Made by a program: the position numbers and the translations under genes. Shown in pieces: positions 26,558-35,690 of a stretch of 64,000 nucleotides of DNA. The stretch covers positions 4,912,001 to 4,976,000 of the forward strand of contig NC_019973.1 of assembly GCF_000230995.2 (NCBI RefSeq), in the 5' to 3' direction. Position 1 is the first letter of the stretch, and the number at the start of each line of letters is the position of its first letter. The notes beneath the pieces were generated by a model. The model made no database searches and was not told the DNA's origin. It saw nothing but the letters and a program-made list of their open reading frames with translations. The stretch comes from Mesorhizobium australicum WSM2073. GTDB lineage: Bacteria > Pseudomonadota > Alphaproteobacteria > Rhizobiales > Rhizobiaceae.

Positions 26558-26842
26558 ATGAATGATCGGAAAAGGGCAGTGCAGGCGCACATATACGGCA
26601 CGGTCCAAGGGGTCGGCTACAGGGCGTGGATGCGCGATGAAGCGACAAGGCTCGGGCTGTTGGGCTGGGTGCGCAACGAAAGAGACCGCTCGGTGACGGC
26701 ATGGCTTACCGGCGCCGACGCGGCGATTGCGGCCATGATTGAACGGCTTCGGCAAGGCCCGCCGGGCGCGGCTGTCTCGCGCATCGACGTGGAAGAGCTG
26801 GAGACCTGGGCCACGCCTGGAGATTTCAGGATCATCGGATAG
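26558..26842 (+). CDS. acyP: Acylphosphatase
   Basis: A 94-residue acylphosphatase hydrolysing the carboxyl-phosphate bond of acylphosphates. The catalytic motif VQGVGYRAWM carries the phosphate-binding arginine, and WVRNERDRSVTAWLTG supplies the catalytic asparagine. The ferredoxin-like fold is complete. The start at 26558 (MNDRKRAVQAHIYGTV) has GGGAGCGAG upstream; a start twelve codons earlier is less likely. It stands between the MarR remnant and the TetR regulator of the leucine cluster. Confidence 0.92.
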   Translation: MNDRKRAVQAHIYGTVQGVGYRAWMRDEATRLGLLGWVRNERDRSVTAWLTGADAAIAAMIERLRQGPPGAAVSRIDVEELETWATPGDFRIIG

Positions 26843-26908
26843 ACGGATTTCCGCCTGCTTGAATTAATTGAACGTTTGTTTTATTATTCTGCCGTCAACG
26901 AGGCGACG

Positions 26909-27559
26909 ATGGCGCGCACCACAGGGTCAGACGGCGAGCGAACCGAAGCGGCAGTCCGTGAAGCGGCGGCCACCCTGATTGCGCGTTACGGTTATGAAGC
27001 AATGTCGATGCGCCAGCTGGCCGCCGAGGTCGGCGTGCAGGCGGCCGCGCTCTATCGCTATTTTCCGACCAAGGAAGACCTGCTGTTCACGCTGATGCGC
27101 GACCATATGCAAGCGCTTCGCGAGGCCTGGGAGCGTTCCAGGCCGGCCGACGCGGATCCGGTGCGGCAGCTTGCCGCCTATGTGCGCAACCACATCGCCT
27201 TTCATATCGGGCGCCGCCACGCCACGCATGTGTCGAACATGGAATTGCGCAGCCTGTCGCCCGACAGGCTGACACAGATCCTGCGCATGCGCACGGCCTA
27301 CGAAAAGGACCTGCGTTCGATCCTGCGCGATGGCGCCGAGGCGGGTATTTTCCGCATCGAGGACACCGGCCTGACGGCCATGGCTCTGATCCAGATGATG
27401 ACCGGCGTCATCGTCTGGTTCCGGCCGCGCGAGCGATTGTCGATCGCCGAAGTCACGCAGACATACCTTTCGATGACAATGCGCCTGGTCGGCGCAAACA
27501 TCGGCATTGGTACCGGGGAGGAACGGCATGTACACGAACACGCTCAGCTTCGGGCATGA
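26909..27559 (+). CDS. TetR/AcrR family regulator of the leucine degradation cluster
   Basis: A 216-residue TetR-type repressor. The N-terminal helix-turn-helix is [40 protein letters not shown], with the typical YRYFPTK end. The C-terminal ligand domain is family-like and ends inside the next gene, overlapping it by 32 bases. It is the first gene of the cluster and probably represses it in the absence of a branched acyl-CoA, in the manner of known LiuQ-type regulators (inference). An AT-rich stretch at about 26859-26885 ahead of it may hold the operator. Confidence 0.87.
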   Translation: MARTTGSDGERTEAAVREAAATLIARYGYEAMSMRQLAAEVGVQAAALYRYFPTKEDLLFTLMRDHMQALREAWERSRPADADPVRQLAAYVRNHIAFHIGRRHATHVSNMELRSLSPDRLTQILRMRTAYEKDLRSILRDGAEAGIFRIEDTGLTAMALIQMMTGVIVWFRPRERLSIAEVTQTYLSMTMRLVGANIGIGTGEERHVHEHAQLRA

Positions 27560-28691
27560 TGAGGACGTCGAGGCGTTGCGCGACCTGGTGCGCCGCTTCG
27601 CCCAGGACAGAATCGCGCCGATAGCCGCTGACATCGATCGCGAGAACGAATTCCCGGCGTATCTATGGGGAGAACTCGGCAGTCTTGGCCTGCTCGGCAT
27701 AACCGCCGATCCCGATTTCGGCGGCAGCGGCATGGGCTATCTCGCCCACGTGATCGCGGTCGAGGAGATTTCGCGCGCCTCGGCATCGGTCGGCCTTTCC
27801 TACGGCGCCCACTCCAATCTCTGCGTCAACCAGATCAACCGCTGGGCAACGCCGGCACAGAAGGAAAAATACCTGCCGCCGCTATGTTCGGGCGAGCACG
27901 TCGGCGCGCTGGCCATGTCGGAGCCCGGCGCCGGCTCCGACGTGGTGTCGCTCAAGTTGCGCGCCGAAAAGCGCAATGACCGCTATGTGCTCAACGGCAC
28001 CAAGATGTGGATCACCAACGGCCCCGATGCCGAAACGCTGGTCGTCTACGCCAAAACCGACCCGGACCGGAAATCGCGCGGCATCACCGCCTTCATCGTC
28101 GAAAAGGCGATGCCGGGGTTTTCGGTGGCGCAGAAACTCGACAAGCTCGGCATGCGGGGGTCCAACACCGGCGAACTGGTCTTTTCAGACGTCGAGGTGC
28201 CGTTCGGCAATGTGCTGCACGAGGAAGGACGCGGCGTCGAGGTGCTGATGTCCGGCCTCGACTATGAGCGCACCGTGCTTGCCGGCGGCCCGATCGGCCT
28301 GATGGCGGCCTGCCTCGACGTAGCGATCCCCTATGTTCACGAGCGCAAGCAGTTCGGCCAGCCGATCGGGGAATTCCAGCTGGTGCAAGGCAAGCTTGCC
28401 GACATGTATACGGCGATGAACGCCGCGCGTGCCTACGTGTACGCCGTCGCCGCCGCCTGCGACCGCGGCCAGACCAGCCGCAAGGATGCAGCCGGATGCG
28501 TGCTGTTCGCCGCCGAGAAAGCGACGCAGATGGCACTCGACGCGATCCAGCTGCTTGGCGGCAACGGCTATATCAACGACTATCCGACCGGCCGGCTTTT
28601 GCGCGACGCGAAGCTCTACGAGATCGGCGCCGGCACCAGCGAGATCCGTCGCTGGCTGATCGGCCGCGAGATCATGGCGGAGGGGGTGTAG
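27528..28691 (+). CDS. ivd: Isovaleryl-CoA dehydrogenase
   Basis: An acyl-CoA dehydrogenase of 387 residues that oxidises isovaleryl-CoA to 3-methylcrotonyl-CoA in leucine breakdown. The FAD signatures [20 protein letters not shown] and [17 protein letters not shown] are visible, as are [17 protein letters not shown] and the ending [35 protein letters not shown]. The Glu in DYERTVLA is the likely isovaleryl-type base. A GGGGAGG site precedes the ATG at 27528. One base separates it from the carboxylase beta gene. Electrons should pass to ETF and then to the ETF-QO encoded at 40167. Confidence 0.93.
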   Translation: MYTNTLSFGHDEDVEALRDLVRRFAQDRIAPIAADIDRENEFPAYLWGELGSLGLLGITADPDFGGSGMGYLAHVIAVEEISRASASVGLSYGAHSNLCVNQINRWATPAQKEKYLPPLCSGEHVGALAMSEPGAGSDVVSLKLRAEKRNDRYVLNGTKMWITNGPDAETLVVYAKTDPDRKSRGITAFIVEKAMPGFSVAQKLDKLGMRGSNTGELVFSDVEVPFGNVLHEEGRGVEVLMSGLDYERTVLAGGPIGLMAACLDVAIPYVHERKQFGQPIGEFQLVQGKLADMYTAMNAARAYVYAVAAACDRGQTSRKDAAGCVLFAAEKATQMALDAIQLLGGNGYINDYPTGRLLRDAKLYEIGAGTSEIRRWLIGREIMAEGV

Positions 28692-28692
28692 C

Positions 28693-30300
28693 ATGGCTAT
28701 CCTCCAAACCCAGATCTCGCCCTCCTCCGAAACCTTCCGTGCCAATGCCGAGCGCATGCGCGCGCTGGTTGCCGACATCGCTGAAAAGGCCAGGACAGTC
28801 GAGCGCGGCGGCTCGGATGAGGCCCGCGATCGCCATGTCGGTCGTGGCAAGCTGCTGCCGCGCGAACGCCTGGCGCAATTGCTGGACACCGGTTCGCCCT
28901 TCCTCGAGATCGGCCAGTTCGCGGCATGGTCCATGTATGGCGAGGAGATTGCGTCGGCCGGCCTGATCGCCGGCATCGGCCGCGTCGAGGGCACCGAGGT
29001 GATGGTCGTTGTCAACGACGCCACGGTGAAGGGCGGCACCTACTATCCGCTGACGGTGAAGAAGCATCTGCGCGCGCAGGAGATCGCGCTGCAGAACAAT
29101 TTGCCATGCGTCTATCTGGTCGACAGCGGCGGCGCCAATCTGCCCAACCAGGACGAGGTCTTTCCCGACCGCGAGCATTTCGGCCGCATCTTCTACAACC
29201 AGGCCAACATGTCGGCTGCCGGCGTTCCGCAGATCGCCTGCGTCATGGGCTCCTGCACCGCTGGCGGCGCCTATGTGCCGGCGATGTCGGACGAGACGAT
29301 CATGGTGCGCAACCAGGCGACCATCTTCCTCGGCGGACCGCCGCTGGTGAAGGCGGCCACCGGCGAAGACGTCAGCGCCGAGGAATTGGGCGGCGCGGAT
29401 GTACACACCAGGCTTTCCGGCGTCGCCGATCACTATGCGCTGGACGACGAACACGCGCTCGCCATTTGCCGGCGCATCATCAAGAACCTGAATCGGAACA
29501 AGGCTGTAAGCCTGAGCTTACAGAAAGCTCATCAGCCGCTTCATCCCGCGGATGAGCTCTATGGCATCGTCCCGACCGACCTGCGCCAGCCCTATGACGT
29601 GCGCGAGGTGATCGCGCGCATCGTCGACGGCTCCGAATTCGATGAGTTCAAGCAGAACTACGGCACCACGCTGATCACCGGTTTCGCCCACCTCCATGGC
29701 ATGCCGGTCGGCGTCATCGCCAACAATGGCGTGCTGTTTTCCGAAAGCGCGCTGAAGGGCGCGCACTTCATCGAGTTGTGCTGTCAGCGCAAGATTCCGC
29801 TGGTTTTCCTTCAGAATATCACCGGCTTTATGGTCGGCCGCAAATACGAGGCGGGCGGCATCGCCAAGGACGGCGCCAAGCTGGTGATGGCGGTGGCGAC
29901 CGCCAGGGTGCCGAAGGTGACCGTCATCATCGGCGGTTCGTTCGGCGCCGGCAACTACGGCATGTGCGGCCGCGCCTACTCACCGCGCTTCCTGTGGATG
30001 TGGCCGAACGCGCGCATCTCGGTGATGGGCGGCGAACAGGCGGCAACCGTGCTCGCCATGGTCAAGCGCGAAGGCATCGAGCGAAAGGGCGGCGAGTGGA
30101 GCGCCGAGGAGGAAGCGAAATTCAAGAAGCCGATCCTGATGAAATACGAGCATGAGGGCCATCCGCTCTACTCGTCCGCCCGCCTCTGGGACGACGGCAT
30201 CATCGATCCGGCCAGGACACGCGAGGTGCTGGCGCTCAGCCTTTCCGCGTCGCTCAACGCCGAGATCGAGGAGACACGCTTCGGCGTGTTCAGGATGTGA
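28693..30300 (+). CDS. mccB: 3-methylcrotonyl-CoA carboxylase, carboxyltransferase (beta) subunit
   Basis: A 535-residue carboxyltransferase that transfers CO2 from biotin to 3-methylcrotonyl-CoA. It has the two halves of the crotonase-like carboxyltransferase fold. The N-terminal domain shows [21 protein letters not shown] and [17 protein letters not shown]; the C-terminal domain shows [25 protein letters not shown] and [36 protein letters not shown]. These are typical of MCC beta rather than propionyl-CoA carboxylase. It starts one base after ivd and is followed at 30302 by a macro-domain gene. Confidence 0.94.
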   Translation: MAILQTQISPSSETFRANAERMRALVADIAEKARTVERGGSDEARDRHVGRGKLLPRERLAQLLDTGSPFLEIGQFAAWSMYGEEIASAGLIAGIGRVEGTEVMVVVNDATVKGGTYYPLTVKKHLRAQEIALQNNLPCVYLVDSGGANLPNQDEVFPDREHFGRIFYNQANMSAAGVPQIACVMGSCTAGGAYVPAMSDETIMVRNQATIFLGGPPLVKAATGEDVSAEELGGADVHTRLSGVADHYALDDEHALAICRRIIKNLNRNKAVSLSLQKAHQPLHPADELYGIVPTDLRQPYDVREVIARIVDGSEFDEFKQNYGTTLITGFAHLHGMPVGVIANNGVLFSESALKGAHFIELCCQRKIPLVFLQNITGFMVGRKYEAGGIAKDGAKLVMAVATARVPKVTVIIGGSFGAGNYGMCGRAYSPRFLWMWPNARISVMGGEQAATVLAMVKREGIERKGGEWSAEEEAKFKKPILMKYEHEGHPLYSSARLWDDGIIDPARTREVLALSLSASLNAEIEETRFGVFRM

Positions 30301-30301
30301 G

Positions 30302-30832
30302 ATGAGCAAGGCCCAAGACAGGATCCGCATCCACACCGGCGACATCACGAAGCTGGATGTCGACGCCATCGTCAATGCTGCCAACACCTCGCTTCTCGGC
30401 GGCGGTGGAGTCGATGGCGCCATCCACCGCGCGGCGGGTCGTGAGCTCGAATTCGAGTGCCGGATGCTCAATGGCTGCAAGGTCGGCGATGCCAAGATAA
30501 CCAGCGGTTACAAGCTGCCGGCTCGACATGTCATCCATACTGTCGGGCCGGTCTGGCAGGGCGGCGGTAAGGGCGAAGCCGAGCTGCTGGCGTCCTGTTA
30601 CCGGCGTTCGCTTGACATAGCCGTCGCCAATGATTGCCGCTCAGTGGCGTTCCCAGCCATCTCGACCGGTGTATACCGCTATCCGAAAGATGACGCGACC
30701 GAAATCGCCGTCTATGAGGTCAATGACTTCATCAAGCACAACGCGCTTCCCGAAATCGTTGTTTTCTGCTGCTTCGACGAAGCGATGGCGGAACTATACC
30801 GACAACATCTTGCAACATTGGGTGGAGATTGA
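30302..30832 (+). CDS. Macro domain (O-acyl-ADP-ribose deacylase type) protein
   Basis: A 176-residue stand-alone macro domain of the YmdB/MacroD class, which hydrolyses O-acetyl-ADP-ribose and removes ADP-ribose from acidic residues. The motif [26 protein letters not shown] is complete, followed by [10 protein letters not shown] and [13 protein letters not shown]. The catalytic aspartate is in the GGVDGAI loop. The ATG lies one base after the mccB stop, so it is in the leucine operon. The insertion between the two carboxylase subunit genes is unusual and is discussed in the findings. Confidence 0.9.
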   Translation: MSKAQDRIRIHTGDITKLDVDAIVNAANTSLLGGGGVDGAIHRAAGRELEFECRMLNGCKVGDAKITSGYKLPARHVIHTVGPVWQGGGKGEAELLASCYRRSLDIAVANDCRSVAFPAISTGVYRYPKDDATEIAVYEVNDFIKHNALPEIVVFCCFDEAMAELYRQHLATLGGD

Positions 30833-30952
30833 ATTTTATAGGCCAGGCCTTTCGTTCGCTCACGAAATCGCGAGCTCATCCCGCAGCTCTGGCGGCGCCG
30901 GAGAATATTCGCTATCGCTCGTCCTGCACTTTGCAATGGGGATGGGGTGAGA

Positions 30953-31327
30953 ATGGAACGGAAATATTCACGGAATGCGTCTACTTTAATACTTTCGGCA
31001 TTGCTGCTAACCGCCGCGCATGGCGCGGGCGTGGCCGGATCGCTGGCGGGAAGCGAGGGAGACAAGCGTTTCCCGCCCTATTTGCCACGAAATTTGAAAG
31101 ATCCATGTACCAAGACCTACAAGGCCTATGTGGCGGCCGGCGGCCATTCGGCCTACGCCACCACGCCTTATGCCCGGATCATGTCATCATACATAATCTG
31201 CGGCGGGCATCTGAACGCGCCGTCACAAAAGGCAGCGGAAGAACTGGCTATGAAATCCTGTCTGGCCACGCGCGCGCACTACAAGGTAACCACCGGCGGC
31301 GCCTGCGAGATCGCCGCTTCGAAATAG
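30953..31327 (+). CDS. Small secreted protein of unknown function
   Basis: A 124-residue protein with an N-terminal signal peptide (STLILSALLLTAAHGAGVAG) and a mature part of about 90 residues. Four cysteines (in DPCTK, IICGG, KSCLA and GACEI) could form two disulfides. The C-terminal region is alanine-rich and basic. I do not recognise the family. It sits between the macro-domain gene and mccA in the same orientation, so it is co-oriented with the leucine operon, but a role there is not evident. Confidence 0.7.
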   Translation: MERKYSRNASTLILSALLLTAAHGAGVAGSLAGSEGDKRFPPYLPRNLKDPCTKTYKAYVAAGGHSAYATTPYARIMSSYIICGGHLNAPSQKAAEELAMKSCLATRAHYKVTTGGACEIAASK

Positions 31328-31376
31328 GCCGGCGCCTACCAAAATGGCGCCGCCCGATACTGACCCGGGAGGCTCC

Positions 31377-33362
31377 ATGTTCAGCAAAATCCTGATCGCC
31401 AATCGGGGCGAGATCGCTTGCCGCGTCATCCGCACGGCTCGCAAGCTGGGCGTGCACACTGTCGCCGTCTATTCGGATGCCGACGCGAGATCCCTGCATG
31501 TCGAGATGGCCGACGAGGCGGTCCATATCGGTCCTTCGCCCGTCGGCGAGAGCTATCTGCGCGGTGACAGGATTGTCGCCGCGGCCCTGGCCACGGGTGC
31601 GCAGGCCATCCATCCCGGTTACGGCTTCCTGTCGGAAAACCCCGATTTCGTCGACCAGGTGGTGGCGGCCGGCCTCATTTTCATCGGCCCGTCGGCGACC
31701 TCGATCCGCGCCATGGGGCTGAAGGACGCCGCCAAGCGGCTGATGGAAAAAGCCGGCGTTCCGGTCGTTCCGGGCTATCATGGCGAGGCACAGGAAATCG
31801 TGCTGCTTGCGTCAAAGGCCCGCGAGATCGGCTATCCCGTGCTGATCAAGGCGCGCGCTGGCGGCGGCGGCAAGGGCATGCGCCGCGTCGAGCATCCCGA
31901 TGACTTTTCCGAGGCACTCTCCAGCGCCCGGCGCGAAGCAAAGGCCGCTTTCGGCGACGACCGCGTGCTGGTCGAGAAATATGTCGACAAGCCGCGCCAT
32001 ATCGAAGTGCAGGTGTTCGGCGACAATTTCGGCAATGCGGTGCATCTCTACGAGCGCGACTGTTCGGCGCAACGCCGCCATCAGAAGGTAATCGAGGAGG
32101 CCCCCGCCCCCGGCATGACGCCGGCTTTGCGCAAGGCAATGACCGAGGCGGCGGTAAAAGCCGCCAAGGCAATCAACTACTCCGGCGCCGGCACCATCGA
32201 ATTCATCGTCGACGCCTCGCAAGGCCTCGAGGCCGATCGCTTCTGGTTCATGGAAATGAACACCCGGCTGCAGGTAGAGCATCCGGTCACCGAGATGGTC
32301 ACCGGCACCGATCTCGTCGAATGGCAGTTACGGGTCGCCAGCGGCGAAAAACTGCCGAAGACACAGAGCGAGATCACGCTTTGCGGCCATGCTTTCGAGG
32401 CGCGCATCTATGCCGAGGATGCGGCCAAGGGGTTTCTGCCGGCGACAGGCACGCTGCACCACCTTAGATTTCCGGACGTTGTCCCCGAAGGCGCCGCGAT
32501 GCGCATCGAGACCGGCGTGCGGGCTGGCGATGCCATCTCGCCCTACTACGACCCGATGATCGCGAAGCTGGTCGTTCATGCCGGAGACAGACGGCAGGCG
32601 CTGGAAGCGCTCCGCACCGCGCTCGCGCAAACCGAGATTGCCGGCTCCACCGTCAACACCGCTTTTCTTGCCGCTCTTGCCGCCGATCCGGATTTTGCGG
32701 CTGAAGACATCGATACCGGCCTGATCGGCAGACACCAGGAGGCGTTGACGGCGGTCGCACCGCCGACCGGCGAGATCATCTCGGCTGCCGCCATGGCGGC
32801 CTCGGGTGCCGGAGCATTGCCGCCATCGAACGACCCATGGTCGGCACTCGCCGGCTATGCGCATTTCCACGGCGTGGCGCGGCGCATGCGGCTGACGTTC
32901 GGCGATGAAGCCATTCAGGCAAAGATTTCAGTGCGATCGGACGGGCGCTTCCAGGTGGCGCTCGATGCGCCTTATGACAGCACCAGTTCGCATGATATTC
33001 GCGCCGTTCCCCGCCTCGCCCGCTGGCCTGGCCACATCACGGTGTTCGAAGGCGCCGTCGGCTATACTTTCGCGGTGCCGGACCCCTTGGCCAGGAGCGA
33101 TGAAGCGGCCGCCGCCACCGGCAGCCTGCGCGCGCCGATGCCGGGCCTGGTCAAGCTTGTGCGCGTGGCGAAAGGCGACGCTGTGATCAAAGGGCAACCT
33201 CTGCTGATCCTCGAGGCGATGAAGATGGAGCACACCATCGCCGCCCCGCATGACGGGGTGATCGCCGAGATCGCCGGGGAAGGCGCACAGGTCACCGACG
33301 GCGCGGTGCTGGTGCGGTTCGCCGAGGACCAGAACGCATGCACCGCGGCCGCCGGCGGATAG
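31377..33362 (+). CDS. mccA: 3-methylcrotonyl-CoA carboxylase, biotin-containing (alpha) subunit
   Basis: A 661-residue biotin carboxylase with biotin carboxyl carrier. The biotin carboxylase part starts MFSKILIANRGEIACRVIRTARKLG, with the ATP-grasp loop RAGGGGKGMRRV and EMNTRLQVEHPVTEMVTGTDLVEWQLRVA. The biotin site EAMKMEHTI is near residue 622. Length and layout fit MCC alpha (acetyl-CoA carboxylase AccC is shorter and lacks the biotin carrier). The start at 31377 has GGGAGG upstream. It partners with mccB in leucine degradation. The following genes are on the other strand, so the methylglutaconyl-CoA hydratase and HMG-CoA lyase are not here. Confidence 0.94.
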   Translation: MFSKILIANRGEIACRVIRTARKLGVHTVAVYSDADARSLHVEMADEAVHIGPSPVGESYLRGDRIVAAALATGAQAIHPGYGFLSENPDFVDQVVAAGLIFIGPSATSIRAMGLKDAAKRLMEKAGVPVVPGYHGEAQEIVLLASKAREIGYPVLIKARAGGGGKGMRRVEHPDDFSEALSSARREAKAAFGDDRVLVEKYVDKPRHIEVQVFGDNFGNAVHLYERDCSAQRRHQKVIEEAPAPGMTPALRKAMTEAAVKAAKAINYSGAGTIEFIVDASQGLEADRFWFMEMNTRLQVEHPVTEMVTGTDLVEWQLRVASGEKLPKTQSEITLCGHAFEARIYAEDAAKGFLPATGTLHHLRFPDVVPEGAAMRIETGVRAGDAISPYYDPMIAKLVVHAGDRRQALEALRTALAQTEIAGSTVNTAFLAALAADPDFAAEDIDTGLIGRHQEALTAVAPPTGEIISAAAMAASGAGALPPSNDPWSALAGYAHFHGVARRMRLTFGDEAIQAKISVRSDGRFQVALDAPYDSTSSHDIRAVPRLARWPGHITVFEGAVGYTFAVPDPLARSDEAAAATGSLRAPMPGLVKLVRVAKGDAVIKGQPLLILEAMKMEHTIAAPHDGVIAEIAGEGAQVTDGAVLVRFAEDQNACTAAAGG

Positions 33363-33382
33363 AAGGAGCGACCGCAAACTGA

Positions 33383-33407
33383 AATGGCCGGGACGAAACC
33401 GGCCATT
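33383..33407. terminator. Hairpin between convergent mccA and livJ
   Basis: A 9-bp stem AATGGCCGG/CCGGCCATT (33383-33391 and 33399-33407) with a 7-base loop lies between the two convergent genes. A short T run on the minus strand makes it a better terminator for the minus-strand gene than for mccA. Confidence 0.6.
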
Positions 33408-33435
33408 CCCTTGGATTACCCGAGTGCCAGGGCGA

Positions 33436-34557
33436 TTACTGCGCGATCGGCGCGTACTTGCCGTCATGCCACTGGTTGATGTCGTAGCTGGCATTCTTGA
33501 GGTCGCCCTTCTCGTCGAAGGTGACGTCGCCGACAACGGTGCTGATCGCCGTGCCATTCTTCAGCGCCTCGGCAACCTTGGCCGGATCGTCGCTGCCGGC
33601 ACGCTTGATGCCTTCGGCGAATGCCTGGACCACGGCATAGGAGAACAGCGTGAAGCCTTCCGGCACGAAGCCGCCGGCCTTGATCTTCTCGACGGCTGCC
33701 TTGGCTTCCGGCTTTGCCTGCGGATCCGATGGGAACACGAACATCGTGCCCTCGCCGGCCGGGCCGGCAACCTGCCAGAATTCCGGCGAAGCGATCGAGT
33801 CCGGCATGATCAGCTGGAACTTGAAATTCTGTTCCGCCGACTGACGCAGGATCAGGCCAGCTTCAGGATGATAACCGCCGAAATAGACGACATCGGCCTT
33901 GAGATCCTTCAGCTTGGTGACAAGCGCCGAATAGTCCTTCTCGCCGGGGTTGATGGCGTCATAATAGACCTCCTTGAGGCCACCGGCATTCATGGTCGCC
34001 TTGACGGCATCAGCCACGCCCTGGCCGTAAGCGCTCTTGTCGTGCAGGATGACGACGTTCTTGCCGGCGTATTTCTTGGCGATCCACGGGCCGATGAAGG
34101 CGCCCTGCGCGTCGTCACGCGTGTAGAGACGCATGATTGTCGACCAGCCGGCCTTGGCGGCCGCATCGGTCAGCACCGGGTTCGAGGAAGCCGGGCTCAT
34201 CATCAGGGCGCCGGCTTCGGCATAGACCGCCGAGGCCGGAATGCTGGAACCCGAGCAGGCATGCCCGTCGATGAACTTGACGCTGTTGGCGACGATGCGA
34301 TTGGCGACCGACACCGCCTGCTTGGGATCGCACTGGTCGTCCTCGATGTCGAGCTTGATCTGGGAACCGTTGACGCCGCCAGCCGCGTTGATGGCGTCGG
34401 CGGCGGCCTGTGCGCCCTGCTTGAACTGATCGCCGATGGTGGCGAGCTGTCCGGTCATCGGGCCGACCACCGAGATGGTGATGTCATCGGCGAACGCGAC
34501 CGGCGCGCTCATCATCAGGCCGAAAATGGCCGCGCTCAAAACACTCATTTTTTTCAT
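33436..34557 (-). CDS. livJ: Branched-chain amino acid ABC transporter substrate-binding protein
   Basis: A 373-residue periplasmic binding protein of the leucine/isoleucine/valine type. A signal peptide (KKMSVLSAAIFGLMMSAPVAFA) precedes the first strand DDITISVVGPMTGQLATIG and the family motif GAQAAADAINAAGGVNGSQIKL. The rest shows the two-lobe type I fold (VVILHDKSAYGQGVADAVKATMNAGG). The start at 34557 is chosen for the signal peptide and a nearby GGAGGA site. Its permease and ATPase genes are not adjacent. It is convergent with mccA, placing leucine capture beside leucine breakdown. The ligand specificity is inferred from the family. Confidence 0.9.
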   Translation of the reverse strand: MKKMSVLSAAIFGLMMSAPVAFADDITISVVGPMTGQLATIGDQFKQGAQAAADAINAAGGVNGSQIKLDIEDDQCDPKQAVSVANRIVANSVKFIDGHACSGSSIPASAVYAEAGALMMSPASSNPVLTDAAAKAGWSTIMRLYTRDDAQGAFIGPWIAKKYAGKNVVILHDKSAYGQGVADAVKATMNAGGLKEVYYDAINPGEKDYSALVTKLKDLKADVVYFGGYHPEAGLILRQSAEQNFKFQLIMPDSIASPEFWQVAGPAGEGTMFVFPSDPQAKPEAKAAVEKIKAGGFVPEGFTLFSYAVVQAFAEGIKRAGSDDPAKVAEALKNGTAISTVVGDVTFDEKGDLKNASYDINQWHDGKYAPIAQ

Positions 34558-34691
34558 GACAATAGAACTCCTCCACTCACGCGCGGCCGCCCGGCCGCGC
34601 TTCTTCCAGAGAGGCGGGACAATTTCATCCTTCATCGGACCTGTCTAGGCGCATTGGCGCCACTCGATTGGGCCTGCGCGGCCTCATCCAC

Positions 34692-34738
34692 GCAAAAAGC
34701 CACGCCAGCCTTGTTCCGGCCGGTCGTGGCTTTTTTTG
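34692..34738 (-). terminator. Terminator-like hairpin downstream of the Sel1-like gene
   Basis: The stem GCAAAAAGCCACG (34692-34704) pairs with CGTGGCTTTTTTTGC (from about 34724). It has GC-rich centre and A/T tracts on both sides, so it could work in either direction. It is 247 bases beyond the stop of the minus-strand Sel1-like gene. Confidence 0.65.
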
Positions 34739-34806
34739 CCGGTCAGGCTGTTTCCCCGGCGCCCCCGCGCTGTGAACCCAACCCACCTTCCCTGTCTTCA
34801 TGTTGG

Positions 34807-34845
34807 CCATGATCCTTCCGAAAACCGGAGTCTTCGGGATCATGG
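34807..34845. repeat. REP-like palindrome
   Basis: The arms CCATGATCC (34807-34815) and GGATCATGG (34837-34845) are perfect complements around a 21-base centre with CCGAAAACCGG. The form resembles a second family of rhizobial intergenic palindromes, different from the one in the dapA leader. No second copy was noticed in the window. Confidence 0.65.
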
Positions 34846-34984
34846 TCCGTTGCGCGGCTTGGACCTGTCGGCGTGCCGCATTCTCGTTGTCGATGGCCGT
34901 GGCCTGGCTGTCTGCGCAGCCTTTTCCCTGTTGGCCCGACCGTCTTTCTGCGGTCTTGGCCGGAGCGTCCCCGTCTGGCGGAAC

Positions 34985-35251
34985 TCAGTGCATGGTCATC
35001 CATTCGCGGGCTTCGCGCAGCGCCTTGGCGATCTCGACCTTCGACATGGCCGCCGAGAGTTCCGAGCGCAACTCGGCGGCGCGGGCCGATCCCTTGATGG
35101 CGGCGATGTTGAACCATTTGTGGGCGGCAACGACGTCGGTTTCGCAATCGCGGCCGGTCGCATACATCATGCCCAATTCGAAAAGAATGTCGGCTTGGGC
35201 AGTTGCCCCCATGGCGCCGAAGCCTGCTTCAAGCATTTCAAAACGTGCCAT
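34985..35251 (-). CDS. Small Sel1-like repeat protein
   Basis: An 88-residue protein with one Sel1-type repeat (FELGMMYATGRDCETDVVAAHKWFNIAAIKGS), a solvent-exposed helical hairpin used in protein-protein contacts. The C-terminal part AELRSELSAAMSKVEIAKALREAREWM is an amphipathic helix. No signal peptide is visible, so it is cytoplasmic. Short Sel1 proteins of this kind are common in rhizobia; the partner is unknown. It is monocistronic as far as can be seen. Confidence 0.8.
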   Translation of the reverse strand: MARFEMLEAGFGAMGATAQADILFELGMMYATGRDCETDVVAAHKWFNIAAIKGSARAAELRSELSAAMSKVEIAKALREAREWMTMH

Positions 35252-35690
35252 TTTTAGTCCCCTGTCTGGCTCCCGAGAGCTGCCTCCGTTCGTCTTGTCC
35301 GGGCCGCTCTTTCGATGCTTTCGAGAATGCCGCGCAGGCTTGAATCCGTCGTTAAATGGCGTGCTTAATTTGAGGAAAACAAAGCTAAAACAAGAGGTAA
35401 ACGCGAAAATTCGTTAAGGATACGAAGCCAGCAATTCAGCTGGTTTTCGCCAAATTTGCCGAAAATTTTCGAGCGCGCGGTCAACACTCTGCTAACCCTA
35501 GAAAGCAAACACGAGGCGCTGGTCGTTTTCATTTCCGGGCCGACAGGGCGAATTCAGGCGCTTTCGAAATGCCAAAACCTTCCGTCGCGGCACCGCTTTC
35601 GTTTTGACGGAAGCTGGATTAGCTTACGTTTGCGTAAGCGGCAGACCGGCGAGGCGGAGCATTCGGCCGGCTATCCAAAGGGAGGAAGAC
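35252..35690. other. Divergent intergenic region Sel1-like / DUF2147-like gene
   Basis: 439 bases, notably AT-richer than its surroundings in 35340-35480. It carries a GCTTACG-TTTG-CGTAAGC palindrome at 35622-35639 about 50 bases upstream of the DUF2147-like gene, and a GGAGGA ribosome binding site just before 35691. I see no further gene. Confidence 0.5.
35622..35639. promoter_or_regulatory. Palindrome ahead of the DUF2147-like gene
   Basis: The arms GCTTACG and CGTAAGC flank a TTTG centre. The core TTACG-N4-CGTAA is a plausible operator half-site pair and resembles the palindromes bound by MerR-type regulators of branched-chain acid breakdown (from memory). It is also able to form a hairpin. 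No regulator gene is adjacent. Confidence 0.4.

Larger units (their letters stand above)
34558..34984. other. livJ upstream region with terminator-like hairpins and a REP-like palindrome
   Basis: 427 bases between livJ and the Sel1-like gene, both on the minus strand. From 34581 to 34600 a near-perfect GCGCGGCCG/CGGCCGCGC hairpin lies in the livJ leader, 23 bases upstream of the ATG. A hairpin with GCAAAAAGCCACG (34692-34704) and CGTGGCTTTTTTTGC lies further up and looks like a terminator. A palindrome at 34807-34845 is REP-like. No gene is apparent. Confidence 0.6.
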
